64,000 bases of DNA, taken from Diplonema papillatum (taxonomy: Eukaryota; Euglenozoa; Diplonemea; Diplonemida; Diplonemidae). Position 1 is the stretch's first letter. Every line of letters begins with the position of its first letter. The notes under the pieces were generated by a model. That model had not been told where the DNA came from, did no database searches, and was given only the letters and a program-made list of their open reading frames with translations. Positions 49,959 through 60,020 of the stretch are shown one piece after another. The position numbers were made by a program, and so were the translations under genes. Where the stretch lies: assembly GCA_030068145.1 (NCBI GenBank), contig JAPJBO010000720.1, positions 1 to 64,000 on the forward strand, in the 5' to 3' direction.

Positions 49959-52890
49959 ATGTCGGAAGAGCCAAACATGGATAAGGCAAACGAGCACTGC
50001 GTCGGGCCTCAGAGTGAAGCTGCGGGCAAAGCCAAAGGATGCGAGGGTTGTCCCAACGCGCAACTGTGCGCGAGTGGAGCTGCACGCGGAACGGACCCTG
50101 ACGTGGCGCCCATTACCAACCGGATGGCGAGCATCCGTCGCAAGGTCCTCGTCCTCAGCGGCAAAGGCGGCGTCGGCAAGAGCACGCTCACTAAGGAACT
50201 CGGGTTTACCATCGGACGGCTCAACCTGCAGGTAGGGCTCATGGACGCAGACATTTGCGGGCCCTCGCTGCCCAGGATCACCGGCACGTTGACAGGTTCG
50301 GTCTTTCCCCCCTAATGTTTGCCGCTTCTACCAAATCAACTACAGTGTGGTACTCATCGGCATGCCGATGAGTACCACACTATCGCAGCAATCCTCCAAG
50401 TCAAAGGAGGTAAGTGTGCGGTAGCCCATACGAAACACAGGTAAATCTTGGTTTAGTGGTGGGCGTAAGCGTAACTATTCCCAACAAACACGACCCATTC
50501 GGTCTGTTTCTCCCCTCCAGCCTCCTTCGAAGTAAGCACAAGGCAGCCCCTCAAGTATCTATGAGAGATTTCCTCATATGTACAGGCTACTGCAACCAAC
50601 TTTGGCAACTTTGGTTCTTCTGTGAATCCCAGGTGCATTGCGTGCAAATAAACGGGCTACCCGTGCCTCGCGGAGTTCAGATCCGCGAGACTTCTTCGGC
50701 TGCACCCGGCTGTACGCAAGAAGCCGGTTCAAAGGACGCACTGGAGGCCGCTGCGGCATTCTCCGCGGTGACCAGCACAGGGTCGGTAGCAGAAACGTTG
50801 TGACACCAAATCCCTAACACCACAACTTCAAGACTCGCAGATCGAAGTACTGGATCGAGTTACTTTTGTGGCGCGGCCCGCAGTCGGTTGTTCGGTGTTG
50901 GGAAGAACCCGGATTCAAAAAACTCGACGGGCTGCCTGCACCGAAATGAGAACGTGGAACTGGGTAGATTTTGCCATTTGCCCTCGTAACTGGGCCGGGC
51001 GCGCCAGGCAGGGCGCTGAACTAATTCTGTTCCCGAAACGAACTGAGAAGGTGCAATCGTCGAGAACACTAGAACACCCACCACAGGTGAAATCCACACG
51101 AGCAACGAAGGCTGGGAGCCGGTAGCCGTCGACGACAACGTGGGACTCGTGAGCATTCAGTACTTGCTGCCCACGAAGGACGAGGCTGTGATCTTCCGCG
51201 GGCCGAGGAAGAATGGTGTCATCAAGAACTTTCTGAAGGACGTCACGTGGGGAGAGCTGGACCTGCTCTTGGTTGACACTCCGCCCGGCACTTCGGACGA
51301 GCATCTGTCCACTGTATCTTACCTACAGCAAGCCGGGGGCTGCGATGGGGCCATCGTAATTACAACACCGCAAGAAGTCGCTGTGGCGGATGTACGGCGC
51401 GAGCTCAACTTTTGTCGAAAGTCAAACATCGAAGTCCTCGGGATCGTCGAGAACATGTCGGGCTTCGTGTGCCCGAACTGTCGCGGGGAATCCGAGATCT
51501 TCCCTACGAAGAAGGGCAGCGTGCTGTCTGCTGGTGAGCGACTGGTGTGTTCTTCCTATCTGACTTACTTTTGATGCGGGGAGGGGTTCAGTGAGTTTTT
51601 ACTTTGCCCCGCGCATCGAAGGGAATTGATGACCCTTGTGGGGTTTCCCTTCTCTCATGCAACGACATGTGAAAGTGTGTGACGTCGGGTTTGCGTCGAC
51701 CGACCACATCTGTCGCGGCGCAGCGCTGAAGTCTTTGAACGCTCAAGGGTGTGTCTCCAGCTCTCAGGGATACCAGCCCCGGTAGGAGTTTCTGCTCTTC
51801 GTATTGCTGCCTAGAAGAAGCGGAAAAGTAAGAGCACGTCTTTGTAACTGATATCACTAGCGCAAGGGAATGTTGAGTGACTGCCTTAGCCCGGGGAAAC
51901 AAGCTTGGGCAAGGTCGCCGGGGGTTAGGGAAGGTGGCAAAAACTTGACTGTTATTTTGAACCAACCACACCCTGAAGGCTGCGTGAAGTTCTCTAATCG
52001 AGCGAAGACGAGCTAAAGAGGCGAAAGCATGACACATCACGTGCGAAGAGATATCCGCGCCGCCGGCGATGCAGATTAGCGCTACAGATTCTTTGCATTC
52101 TTACCCAAAACTCTAATCGACTTTCGTGGTGCATCAACTCTTTCGTTTGAGAGGGTGCAGTGCTGTGAGCCCGTGTACCCGGCTGATAGACTACGATGAG
52201 ACTAAAAATGTTGAGGCTGGAATGCGGAATATCTGTAGCGATGGCTTGCATTAGTCACTTATCTCTTCGATCGTACCGTGTCGTGCTTCTGGCGTTTGTA
52301 CTACAATTGCCGGTGATAGCCTACGATAGTTTGAGTTAGAATACAAGCAATCTGTGGCGATAAGAATCTGGCTCAGGTGCATGGGTGGAAGCCGACACGT
52401 CGCATTAAGATTCGACATGAGCTGCACGGCTCAGATTAACGCTTCGCACCGCAAACTCGTTGACTTCTTCAGCGAGGTGTATCTACCCTCATCATCGGGG
52501 ATCCGAGTGCAGTGGAACTTGTCCTACTCGTACCACGATTTTAACCCGCCGACTCCAGCAGCTAACCCTGAAACGGCGTTTGAGACCGACTTCTTAAAGT
52601 AAACTGCGAGGTTGTGGTTGAAAAGTGTTATTCCAAGAGCGACCTTGGCACTTAACACAGCGTTTCGGGGGATGTGCAGTTCCGGCAACGAACGCAGCAG
52701 GTCGACTAAACAAAGCACAACTTCACAGGCCGAAGAGTTCCGGGTGCCGTTTCTGGGGAAGATACCGCTGGACCCCTCGCTCATGATGAGCTGCGAGCAG
52801 GGAGAGCCGTTGCGGGACCACCTCGAAGCCAACGCGCGGGACACCGGCAAGAAGGAGCCTGTCGTCTCCCCGGCGCTCGTCGCTTTAACG
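49959..52890 (+). CDS. NUBP1: NUBP1/NBP35 cytosolic Fe-S cluster scaffold ATPase, multi-exon
   Basis: P-loop ATPase of the MRP/NBP35 family. With CFD1/NUBP2 it builds and transfers 4Fe-4S clusters in the cytosolic iron-sulfur assembly pathway. Exon 1 (49959-50295) has the diagnostic N-terminal ferredoxin-like motif C-X13-C-X2-C-X5-C (HCVG...[11 protein letters not shown]), then the Walker [12 protein letters not shown] and [15 protein letters not shown]. Exon 2 (51087-51533) has the TGE joint, [42 protein letters not shown] and [11 protein letters not shown], whose CPNC is the cluster-binding CPXC. Exon 3 (52729-52890) has [17 protein letters not shown] and ends SPALVALT before a GTACGG donor. 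Intron 1 (790 nt) is GT-AG and phase-consistent. The best exon 2 donor (G/GTGAGC) leaves phase 1 while exon 3 starts in phase 0, so a small exon is probably missed, or the donor is at 51521. The C-terminal exon was not found; read-through would stop at 52981-52983. Confidence 0.88.
50338..50566 (+). repeat. Dispersed repeat family A, copy A5, inside NUBP1 intron 1
   Basis: Contains a 38-bp perfect palindrome (50344-50381), AAAGGAG/GTAAGTGTGCGGTAG, GGCGTAAGCGTAAC, TCCCCTCCAG/CCTCCTTCGAA and CACAAGGCAGCCCCTCAAGT. Intron-like core 50410-50520 (111 nt). Confidence 0.9.
50344..50381. repeat. 38-bp perfect palindrome
   Basis: Left half AGTGTGGTACTCATCGGCA, right half its exact reverse complement, no spacer. 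Other A copies (1983, 42925) have only the left half, so the right half arose in this copy. Confidence 0.97.
52010..52115 (+). repeat. Dispersed repeat family J, copy 2
   Basis: GACGAGCTAAAGAGGCGAAA, GCATGACACATCACGTGCGA and CAGATTCTTTGCATTC match 54283-54390. The later part also matches about 26100-26165. Confidence 0.8.
52140..52295 (+). repeat. Dispersed repeat family K, copy 1
   Basis: GAATGCGGAATATCTGTAGC, GATGGCTTGCATTAGT, CTCTTCGATCG.AC.GTGT and GTGCTTC match 53830-53935 in order. Confidence 0.7.
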
Positions 52891-53814
52891 GTACGGATTA
52901 CTTACCTTCCACGAACCAGACTACTGCCGGGGGGCGTGTGGACCACACACGACCACGGCCCGGTCCGCGTCGACGCCGGCTGACGCGGCGTTCAGCAGTC
53001 GCCGGGCGTGCACGCCGGCGGCATGCAGCTGGGCCCGCACCGCGTGTGACTTGGCCCGCTGGTTCATCTTCCGCCCTCTCCCCTCTGCTTACTCTGGCGG
53101 GAGTAAAGTAGTTTACTGTTTAGGCCGTACTGTTTGCCTCTAATGCACGCGTGGGGGGCAAAAGAGGAACCCGTCATTCGCCCGAGTCACGTCAACACCG
53201 CAACGGACCTCCACCCAGGGTTTCCCCCGGCTTCGCATCAGGCGCGCACAGCTTCCCTGTGCACGCACACATTTTACTCGACAGTTGGAGCTGCAACATC
53301 CCTGGGTGAGACGCGTATGGATGACATTCAGCTGCGACGAGCTAGCTCTGCAAGATCGTAACAAAATCTTTGAGCCGAATGCCGGATGGAGAACTGAACG
53401 ACCTCCCGTGCTCAGTACATCTACATCCCCGTCCACCCCAGCAACTCGAAGCCGACTCGTGAAAAGTGACATGCGGGCTATACGTCGCTTCAGATGTTGC
53501 TCACTTTAAGCCGTGGACTTAAACACGGGAATCGATGCTCCTTTCATTTGTCGCCCAACCTAAGCATTGCACAAATATACAGGCGGTCGCGACGAATCTG
53601 CTCAAGCGGCTGAACCTGCCTATTCCGAAGCAACCCTGAGTTTTCTCGTCGAGCTGATCTTCCCTATTAGGGACGTCCCCACTGGCTGTTTCATTTGTAG
53701 CCGCCGAGAGCCTGGCGCTCGTGCAGGGTGCTGCCAATAAGCGGCTGTGTGTGCTTCCCTAAGGCTGCTAGCGAGCCGTGGGCACACCTGTAGGTCGGTG
53801 CATTTTCTCCCGTA
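52891..53814. other. Downstream of NUBP1 exon 3, nothing certain
   Basis: May hold the missing NUBP1 C-terminal exon; none could be identified. No other gene. Confidence 0.4.
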
Positions 53815-53935
53815 GACCGGGATGTACCAGTTTGTAGTCGTATTGCGGGGTATCTGTAGCGGTGGCCTGCATTAGTAACCGGGTGTACCTCTTCGATCGG
53901 ACTGTGTTGTGCTTCGGCACCCATGCAGCACCAGG
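53815..53935 (+). repeat. Dispersed repeat family K, copy 2
   Basis: ATTGCGGGGTATCTGTAGCG, GTGGCCTGCATTAGT, CTCTTCGATCGGAC. Confidence 0.7.
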
Positions 53936-54282
53936 CACTTGTACGGAGCTCCGGGAAAGAGGGACGGACCTGCCAGACCGTGTGTGACCGAGATGGTTTG
54001 AGCTTAGCGTGCAAAAAAAACTGTCGCGATAGCCATAGTAGTACTCGGCCACTCAGGGGGGGGGGGTGGACTACCTTTTCGAACGTGTTTCCGTCTGTCC
54101 GCCTTTCGCGCGGCCGCTTGGCGTCTCCACGGTTGCGTTGCGGCCGCCGTGGTAGAGGGGGATGGGGGCCAGCTTCAGGCAGGCCACGTTTAACCACGCG
54201 ACGGGGCTGTCCGAAGACGCCGGCACTTACCCTTCACTGCAGCGAGTCCCTCCTCAACTCATTCATTCCTATCCCGACGATC
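53936..54282. other. Spacer, nothing recognised
   Basis: G-run at about 54056-54068. No gene. Confidence 0.45.
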
Positions 54283-54390
54283 AAGACGAGCTGAAGAGGC
54301 GAAAGCATGACACACATCACGTGCGAAGAGATAACCGACGCAGATTATTGCCACAGATTCTTTGCATTCAAACCCAAGCTATCCCCGGTC
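54283..54390 (+). repeat. Dispersed repeat family J, copy 3
   Basis: GACGAGCTGAAGAGGCGAAA, GCATGACACACATCACGTGC, ATTGCCACAGATTCTTTGCA. In this copy the frame [10 protein letters not shown] is open; in copy 2 it is interrupted by a stop. Confidence 0.8.
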
Positions 54391-55077
54391 GATCCGTGCC
54401 AGCTGAGCCTGCAAGCAGCCAGGGCAAAGAGAGACCCCGGTCATGCAAACTAGAGCGTCGTAGCCCACATCAAAACAAAAGCCGCCCATCAACGGCGCCC
54501 GCATCGTGTCTATCTTCGGGGAGGGTTCTCTCTGTCTTGCCCCCCCCCTCTCCAATGCTCTAGCTTCCGTCTAACTTCTGCATCTGGACGCCATTAGCTG
54601 AAATAGTCGCTTTGCTTCAAGGTTTTCTCCGTGCACGAGGCGAAATCAGAGGGTAGCTTTTTTGTCGGACTCGTCCGTCCAGTTGGAATGAATGGTAGTC
54701 GTGCTCCACACCGCACCTTAACGGACACATTGCAACCACCCTGGAAGACCCACTCGAAAAGTGGGTGTCCTTGCAACTCTTTACCGCTTTTATCCATCGC
54801 TGCAGCTCGGAGGTACTTTCACGATATCCGCCTCTGTGTGTTGTTCTCCACGGTTGAGTGCGTTCATTACGCGCCTCAAAAACTTTAATGCGAAACGCGT
54901 GTGTAAGGGAACCGCTTTTTTACTCCAGCTTCTGAGGCTGGGACTCCATCTTGTATGATGCACGTTCTTGCGCCCCCCCCTCCTGATTCTGCTCAGGCGT
55001 TAGAAGCTGAAGTTGCCAAGACTAAAAGACGGAATGGAGGGAACGGGAGAGTTCACGTGTCCCCCGCATACACGTAC
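54391..55077. other. Spacer, nothing recognised
   Basis: No supported gene. Confidence 0.45.
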
Positions 55078-55197
55078 TTTCGCACTTAACCATGGTTAAG
55101 AAGACAACTGAAAGCATAGACACAAAGATAGCCCAAAGCATCTGCAGAATAACACGAAAAGCCTCTAGGCAAAAACCCGTTTTCACATTTCTTCTGT
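55078..55197 (+). repeat. Dispersed repeat family L, copy L2
   Basis: Counterpart of 44495-44612. An ATG at 55092 opens a 96-codon frame (MVKKTTESIDTKIAQS...), but beyond about 55200 the frame loses resemblance to anything; not called as a gene. Confidence 0.8.
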
Positions 55198-55437
55198 GCT
55201 GTGGTCTCTTTTGCCAATCATGGAATGTTGAGAATGAGCTCTCGTCACTGCAAACCGTGGCGTTTGCACTTGCGTACTTATCTAGCTCAACGTGGCAACG
55301 ATCAGGCACTGCAGGAGCTCGGCTTGCGATGCTCTCAACTTCCATTACCTGGGCAGCCGGTCACCCGCTCAATACAATGTAGGATAATTCTTACGAACCC
55401 GAAAGTTACGCACTACACCAAACTACCGAATAACATA

Positions 55438-56148
55438 ATGACTGTCGGATCCCAGCTGCAAACGAAGGGGTGCATGAAGGCGAACAACAACAACCAGCAC
55501 CCTCAGGGTGTCGGGCACACGAGCTCGCGATCTGCGAACACGATCGGCAACAAGGTGCTCCCCGAGGCAAACCCGCCCCCGACGGGAACCAAGGGACACC
55601 ACAAGGAACAGATGAAGCACGACCAGCCGTCCGCGTCTGAGGAAGCAGAGAAGGCGGCAGCAAAGCAGCAGGAGGAAGAACCCGAGCAGACGAAGAGCGA
55701 AGCGAAGAAGGAGAGAGAGACAAAGGACAGACACGAGTCGCGCCAAGGGTTCTCTGACCATGGACACCAGACGAAGCACCAGATGGTGCAGGAAGAGCTG
55801 CTGACAGAGGCTGCAAGCCCCACCGACATCCTGGATGAGCTGCACAAAAAGGACGTGCGCGAGATGGCAAAGAAGGAAGCCGGGAACGACAACGAGAACA
55901 AGACAGCGTACGCAGAGTACGAGCAGCAGGTGCAAAAGAAGGAGCAGCAGGTGGCAGGCCTGAGCGACAAGAAGCAAGAGAGACACGTCGAAGCGCCTGA
56001 CCTGAAGGAACTGAAGCGTGACGACGGCAACGATGACGAGGCGTACATGAAGGTGCAGCAGCATCGCAACGACTTCAACAACGACTGTCTCAACCAGAGC
56101 AGGAACTCGGGCGAGGCACCTGCCAGCGCCGAGAAAGTGACGTCTTGA
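55438..56148 (+). CDS. Unrecognised hydrophilic protein, triplicated family, copy 3
   Basis: 236 residues, colinear with the copies at 36852 and 39340. About ten replacements from copy 1 (for example EEMKHD to EQMKHD, EEAPEQ to EEEPEQ, GFADHG to GFSDHG, VQEKEQ to VQKKEQ, QQQRND to QQHRND) and no length change. Most are charge- or polarity-conserving, and the frame is intact, which suggests purifying selection on a real protein. It shares about 30 nt of 5' flank with copy 2 and about 120 nt of 3' flank with copy 1, so the three copies are mosaics of flanks. Repeat L2 lies 240 nt upstream. Confidence 0.85.
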   Translation: MTVGSQLQTKGCMKANNNNQHPQGVGHTSSRSANTIGNKVLPEANPPPTGTKGHHKEQMKHDQPSASEEAEKAAAKQQEEEPEQTKSEAKKERETKDRHESRQGFSDHGHQTKHQMVQEELLTEAASPTDILDELHKKDVREMAKKEAGNDNENKTAYAEYEQQVQKKEQQVAGLSDKKQERHVEAPDLKELKRDDGNDDEAYMKVQQHRNDFNNDCLNQSRNSGEAPASAEKVTS

Positions 56149-56265
56149 AAGCTTTCTGCTAGCGTGTCCGACAGATGCGGAATTTTCACTTCAAAAACGA
56201 TGTCGGAGCGCCCCCCCTCGCCCCGAAACAGTATTCCAGCCCCTTATTTTTGAAAAGAGACCGGC
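56149..56265 (+). repeat. 3' flank shared with triplicated-gene copy 1
   Basis: TGCTAGCGTGTCCGACAGAT, AACGATGTCGGAGCGC, CCCGAAACAGTATTCCAGCC, TTATTTTTGAAAA. Confidence 0.8.
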
Positions 56266-56905
56266 GAAGGCCGGCGAAAAAAAAAAAAACAGTACGTCCC
56301 ACGGGATCGTCGGAAGCACAAAACACGACGAACCTTCCCCTCCTGAGACTTCCACGGGGTTCCGCTTTCAGCGAATTAGTCCCGTGGTCGGTGGTTGCCA
56401 TATATTGCCTTACTATTCCTCCCCCTTTTTCGCTTGACAAGGCACAACTAACCTCGCACCCGCGGGTTGCAACCGTCTCGCCTTTCACGTGGAGGCTTCG
56501 AGAACCGACTGCTAGCCCATCGGTTCCAGATCGAGCAACAAGACGTTTTCGTCGCTTTTTTCCACCTTCGCGGCCTGATCTTGACGGCGTACTGACACGG
56601 CAATGTCCAAGTACTAAAGTAACCTGACCTACGAGTAAGTGTTGGCCATGCGGCTCATGTATTCATAGATATAAAAGGCTCAACAAGATCCGCAATATGT
56701 TGTCGACAACGAACAAGTAAACGTATAAAACAAAACTACGCCTTCTCCTTCGGCAAGGGAGACGATGCCCGTGTGTTCGGATCGGCTTGTTGCGTGTGCA
56801 GACGTTAACCCGCAAACAGGAGACACCTAGTGATAGCGATACGAGAGCGGCCTCTCGACCGCTGACAAAAGGCGAGAGCGCGGCGGGGAGTGGCGGGTGG
56901 GAAAC
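56266..56905. other. Spacer upstream of the U1-C gene
   Basis: ATATAAAAGGC at about 56670 is TATA-like, 235 nt before the U1-C start. No other gene. Confidence 0.45.
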
Positions 56906-58948
56906 ATGCCGAAGTACTACTGTCACTACTGCGACACCTATATGGTACATGACTCGCCAGGTATGTCTCCTCGCCCCCAGCTCAGTCCCGCCCTTATGTA
57001 CCTCAGCAGATGCTGAAGCGACTAGCACCCGCATCCGTGGCCGGTGCAACATTGCGGACCACCGCCGGTTGAGCTTCAGATTGCGAAGTTTCTGGAGCTT
57101 CCCCGAGAGGCGGTAGGACAACTCCCCAGGTGTAGGTCCGCTGGCTTAGGTGAGGCTGATGCTACCAGCCGCCACTGCTTGTTCGACAGTGCGGTCGAAG
57201 TGATTGCGGAGACGACGGTCGCGTAGCTGGCGCAGGAGATCAAAGTCTTCCGACGTAGACCACTCGAGTATCCCGAAGCTGTACGAAGGCATGATGCATG
57301 AAATTCAGCTGCGCCCGCATGAATTCCAACTAGAGCACCCGTCTCGGCGGCTGGTTGCTCGTTCGGAGACGTAGTTCCCCGCAAACGGTCTCTTCGGGGC
57401 AAGATTTGTCTTTGAACCTTTTAGTTGTTGGAAATGAAACTTGTTTAGTTGCAGACTAGGAACGCAATTCGAACGTTGGTTAGCCGCATCAACTGTCTAG
57501 AACTGTGAGTACTGCAAATAATAGTTGTCTGGATCTCTTGAATTTGTGCTGCCGAGAGTCCGAAAACCTAACGTACCCTAAAGATGGACGAATCCCTCAG
57601 AAGCACTCACACAACAAACAACCAGTAGCTCAGTTTTCTCCCGCTTTTCCCTGACCTCCATTCTTTACCTGTCGGAGTGTTGGTTGGTTTCAAGTTCGAA
57701 AGCCACAAGTTGATGGTACTGTTCGTGCTGATGATGATGACGAAGCTGGTGCAGCTGAAGTTGCCCAGTTACTTACTTGCGCCGTGTGCTCTGTATCTTC
57801 GTCTCAGACCTGCTCCCGAACTGAAACGTGCTATTACTTGACGAAAAAACACAGGCTAGGTCGCGCCAGCCAGAGCTCAGGCGCGTGTTGCACAGCACAC
57901 CATGAAGCATGTTATTACTCGCATCTCTTTTTAGTACTAACTTGCGGGTTGTCCTTCAGTGTATTGTGCAGGCTAAGAAGACGTGGCCAGCGTGTTTTGA
58001 TGGTTGTTGATCACAATTTCTTACCCGAAAATGACACAGGGTAAATACAAGTGGAATCCGATCAACCGGCACGCACAAACGAAACGAAGCGCCTGTCTTT
58101 TTTCTGTCAAGAGCTGCGACTCAACGAATTTTTTTTAGCCACTTGCAAATGTGTGAGGTAACTGAACCGCCCAAGTAGGACGTTCTGATCATGATCATTT
58201 GCCAAATTTTCCACCTGAAACTACGCCCAGGGCTCAGGGTAGTGCGGTCAACGAAAACTCTAGTTTCCCTTTCTACTCTCCTACTCTCGCGGTGTACGGT
58301 TTTTGAAAGTATGCTAATACTGCAGGGAATAGTTTGTGCTAACCACGAATTAGGGAGTCGGGAGAACCTACAAAGCCAAAAGCAGGACCGACCCCCCCGT
58401 TCGTACAAACACATTCTTTTTTCCATCTCTCTTTTGTCAAGAGCTGCAACTCAACTATTCCTAAACCACCCGCAGACAGTCGGAAGCAGCACAACAAAGG
58501 GCGACCGCACCGAGAGAAGGTCCGCGAGTACTACATGGGCTTCATCCACCAGAACCCGGCGCTCGTGAAGGAGATCGCGTACAAGACGGGCGTCAAGATG
58601 CCGATGATGCCACCCGGGATGCCGCCGGGCATGGCGCCGCCGGGGATGGTCCCGCCGATGATGATGCGGGCAGGCATGCCGCCGCCCATGCTGGGCATCG
58701 CGGGCGGGCCGCAGGCGCCAGGTGCGCCGCCGCCAGGGCCTCCCCCGCACGGGATGCCGCCGGGGATGATGCCCCCGGGCGGAATGCCCCCAGGCATGCC
58801 GCCTGGCATGCCGCCAGGCATGCCGCCAGGCATGCCACCCGGCATGCCTCCGGGCATGCCCCAAATGCCGCCTGGCATGCCGCCTTTCGGCTTTCCGCCC
58901 GGCATGTTCCCTCCGGGCATGAAGACCCCATTCCCGCCTCCGTCGTAA
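56906..58948 (+). CDS. SNRPC: U1 small nuclear ribonucleoprotein C (U1-C), two exons
   Basis: Exon 1 56906-56960 and exon 2 58476-58948, joined by a 1515-nt GT-AG intron (CCAG/GTATGT donor, CCCGCAG acceptor, phase 1), give 175 residues. The N-terminus [18 protein letters not shown] continues over the joint into [20 protein letters not shown], which is the U1-C matrin-type zinc finger with Cys6, Cys9, His24 and His30 at the positions used in human U1-C. RKQHN is the plant-like variant. U1-C stabilises U1 snRNP binding to 5' splice sites in the nucleus. The C-terminal half is a Met/Pro/Gly repeat (units of MPPG), as in other U1-C proteins. Exon 1 would be missed by gene finders that ignore exons of 55 nt. 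The intron is filled with dispersed repeats Q and P. The splice joint restores the domain, so confidence is high. Confidence 0.95.
57945..58105 (+). repeat. Dispersed repeat family Q, copy 2 (inside U1-C intron)
   Basis: Counterpart of 5868-6000: CTTGCGGGTTGTCC, GTGCAGGCTAAGAAGACGTG, GATCAACCGGCACGCACAAA, CGAAGCGCCTGTCTTTTTTC. Confidence 0.7.
58300..58470 (+). repeat. Dispersed repeat family P, copy in U1-C intron 3' end
   Basis: TTTTTGAAAGTATGC, CTGCAGGGAATAGTT, GGGAGTCGGGAGAACCT, AAAGCAGGACCG, then GTCAAGAGCTGCAACTCAAC, TATTCC. The same order recurs at 60017-60250, and the GAGCTGC.ACTCA..TATTC end also near 61370. The U1-C acceptor lies 10-20 nt after this repeat. Confidence 0.7.
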
Positions 58949-59064
58949 GCCTCGCCACCCCGCCGGTCCTCACCCCCTCCGGCTCCCGGAGGGCCGGGCC
59001 GCGGAATTCGGCTGATTCTCGAACCGTGTGGGCGCAGCTGCCCCCGTCGTGCCGCCCCTTCTGC
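58949..59064. other. U1-C 3' flank
   Basis: Short non-coding stretch leading into the tandem array. Confidence 0.5.
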
Positions 59065-59830
59065 CTTCTCGTCGCAGGGCTCGGTTCCTCTTCGGATAAG
59101 AACCTGCTCGAAGCAAGTCCTCTGCTTTCTCGTCGCAGGGCTCCGTTCCTCTTCGGATAAGAACCTGCTCGAAGCAAGTCCTGCTTTCTCGTCGCAGGGC
59201 TCGGTTCCTCTTCGGATAAGAACCTGCTCGAAGCAAGTCCTCTGCTTTCTCGTCGCAGGGCTCGGTTCCTCTTCGGATAAGAACCTGCTCGAAGCAAGTC
59301 CTCTGCTTTCTCGTCGCAGGGCTCCGTTCCTCTTCGGATAAGAACCTGCTCGAAGCAAGTCCTGCTTTCTCGTCGCAGGGCTCGGTTCCTCTTCGGATAA
59401 GAACCTGCTCGAAGCAAGTCCTCTGCTTTCTCGTCGCAGGGCTCCGTTCCTCTTCGGATAAGAACCTGCTCGAAGCAAGTCCTGCTTTCTCGTCGCAGGG
59501 CTCGGTTCCTCTTCGGATAAGAACCTGCTCGAAGCAAGTCCTCTGCTTTCTCGTCGCAGGGCTCCGTTCCTCTTCGGATAAGAACCTGCTCGAAGCAAGT
59601 CCTGCTTTCTCGTCGCAGGGCTCGGTTCCTCTTCGGATAAGAACCTGCTCGAAGCAAGTCCTCTGCTTTCTCGTCGCAGGGCTCCGTTCCTCTTCGGATA
59701 AGAACCTGCTCGAAGCAAGTCCTGCTTTCTCGTCGCAGGGCTCCGTTCCTCTTCGGATAAGAACCTGCTCGAAGCAAGTCCTCTGCTTTTTCGTCGCAGG
59801 GCTCCGTTCCTCTTCGGAGAAGCACCTGCT
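59065..59830. repeat. Alternating 59/61-bp tandem repeat (120-bp dimer)
   Basis: About 12.5 units of CTTTCTCGTCGCAGGGCTC, GTTCCTCTTCGGATAAGAAC, CTGCTCGAAGCAAGTCC. Spacing of GGATAAG runs 61, 59, 61, 61, 59, 61, 59, 61, 59, 61, 59, because the joint reads TCCTCTGCTTTC or TCCTGCTTTC. The two monomer types also tend to differ at a CTCGG/CTCCG position. A 120-bp dimer keeps minus-strand frames open, explaining the long but spurious minus ORFs here. Confidence 0.95.
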
Positions 59831-60020
59831 TCGAAGCAAAGTCCTCGACGGGGCCGCCAGTTGCAAAGCAACGAGAGGGTACCCCGCACGACAGGTGAAT
59901 GTGAGTCCGGTGCCGGCTGGGGAGGGTGTGAGTATTCAATGAAAGAACCCTCATCTGGAGCTGCACTGATCCTCCGCCCCTCTGGCCTCCGCCGAAAGAA
60001 GCACCGCCGAGGAACCTTTT
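59817..60020 (+). repeat. Dispersed repeat family A, diverged copy A6
   Basis: AAGCACCTGCTTCGAAGCAA, AGTCCTCGACGGGGCCGCCA, GTTGCAAAGC, then CCCCTCTGGCCTCCGCCGAA at the position of the A-family acceptor and CCTCC. GC-richer than other copies. Confidence 0.5.

Noticed and set aside
55092-55382. Small basic protein starting MVKKTTESID
   Set aside because: Its first third is repeat L, which lacks the ATG at 44.5 kb; the rest resembles nothing and is also partly shared with about 25050-25115.
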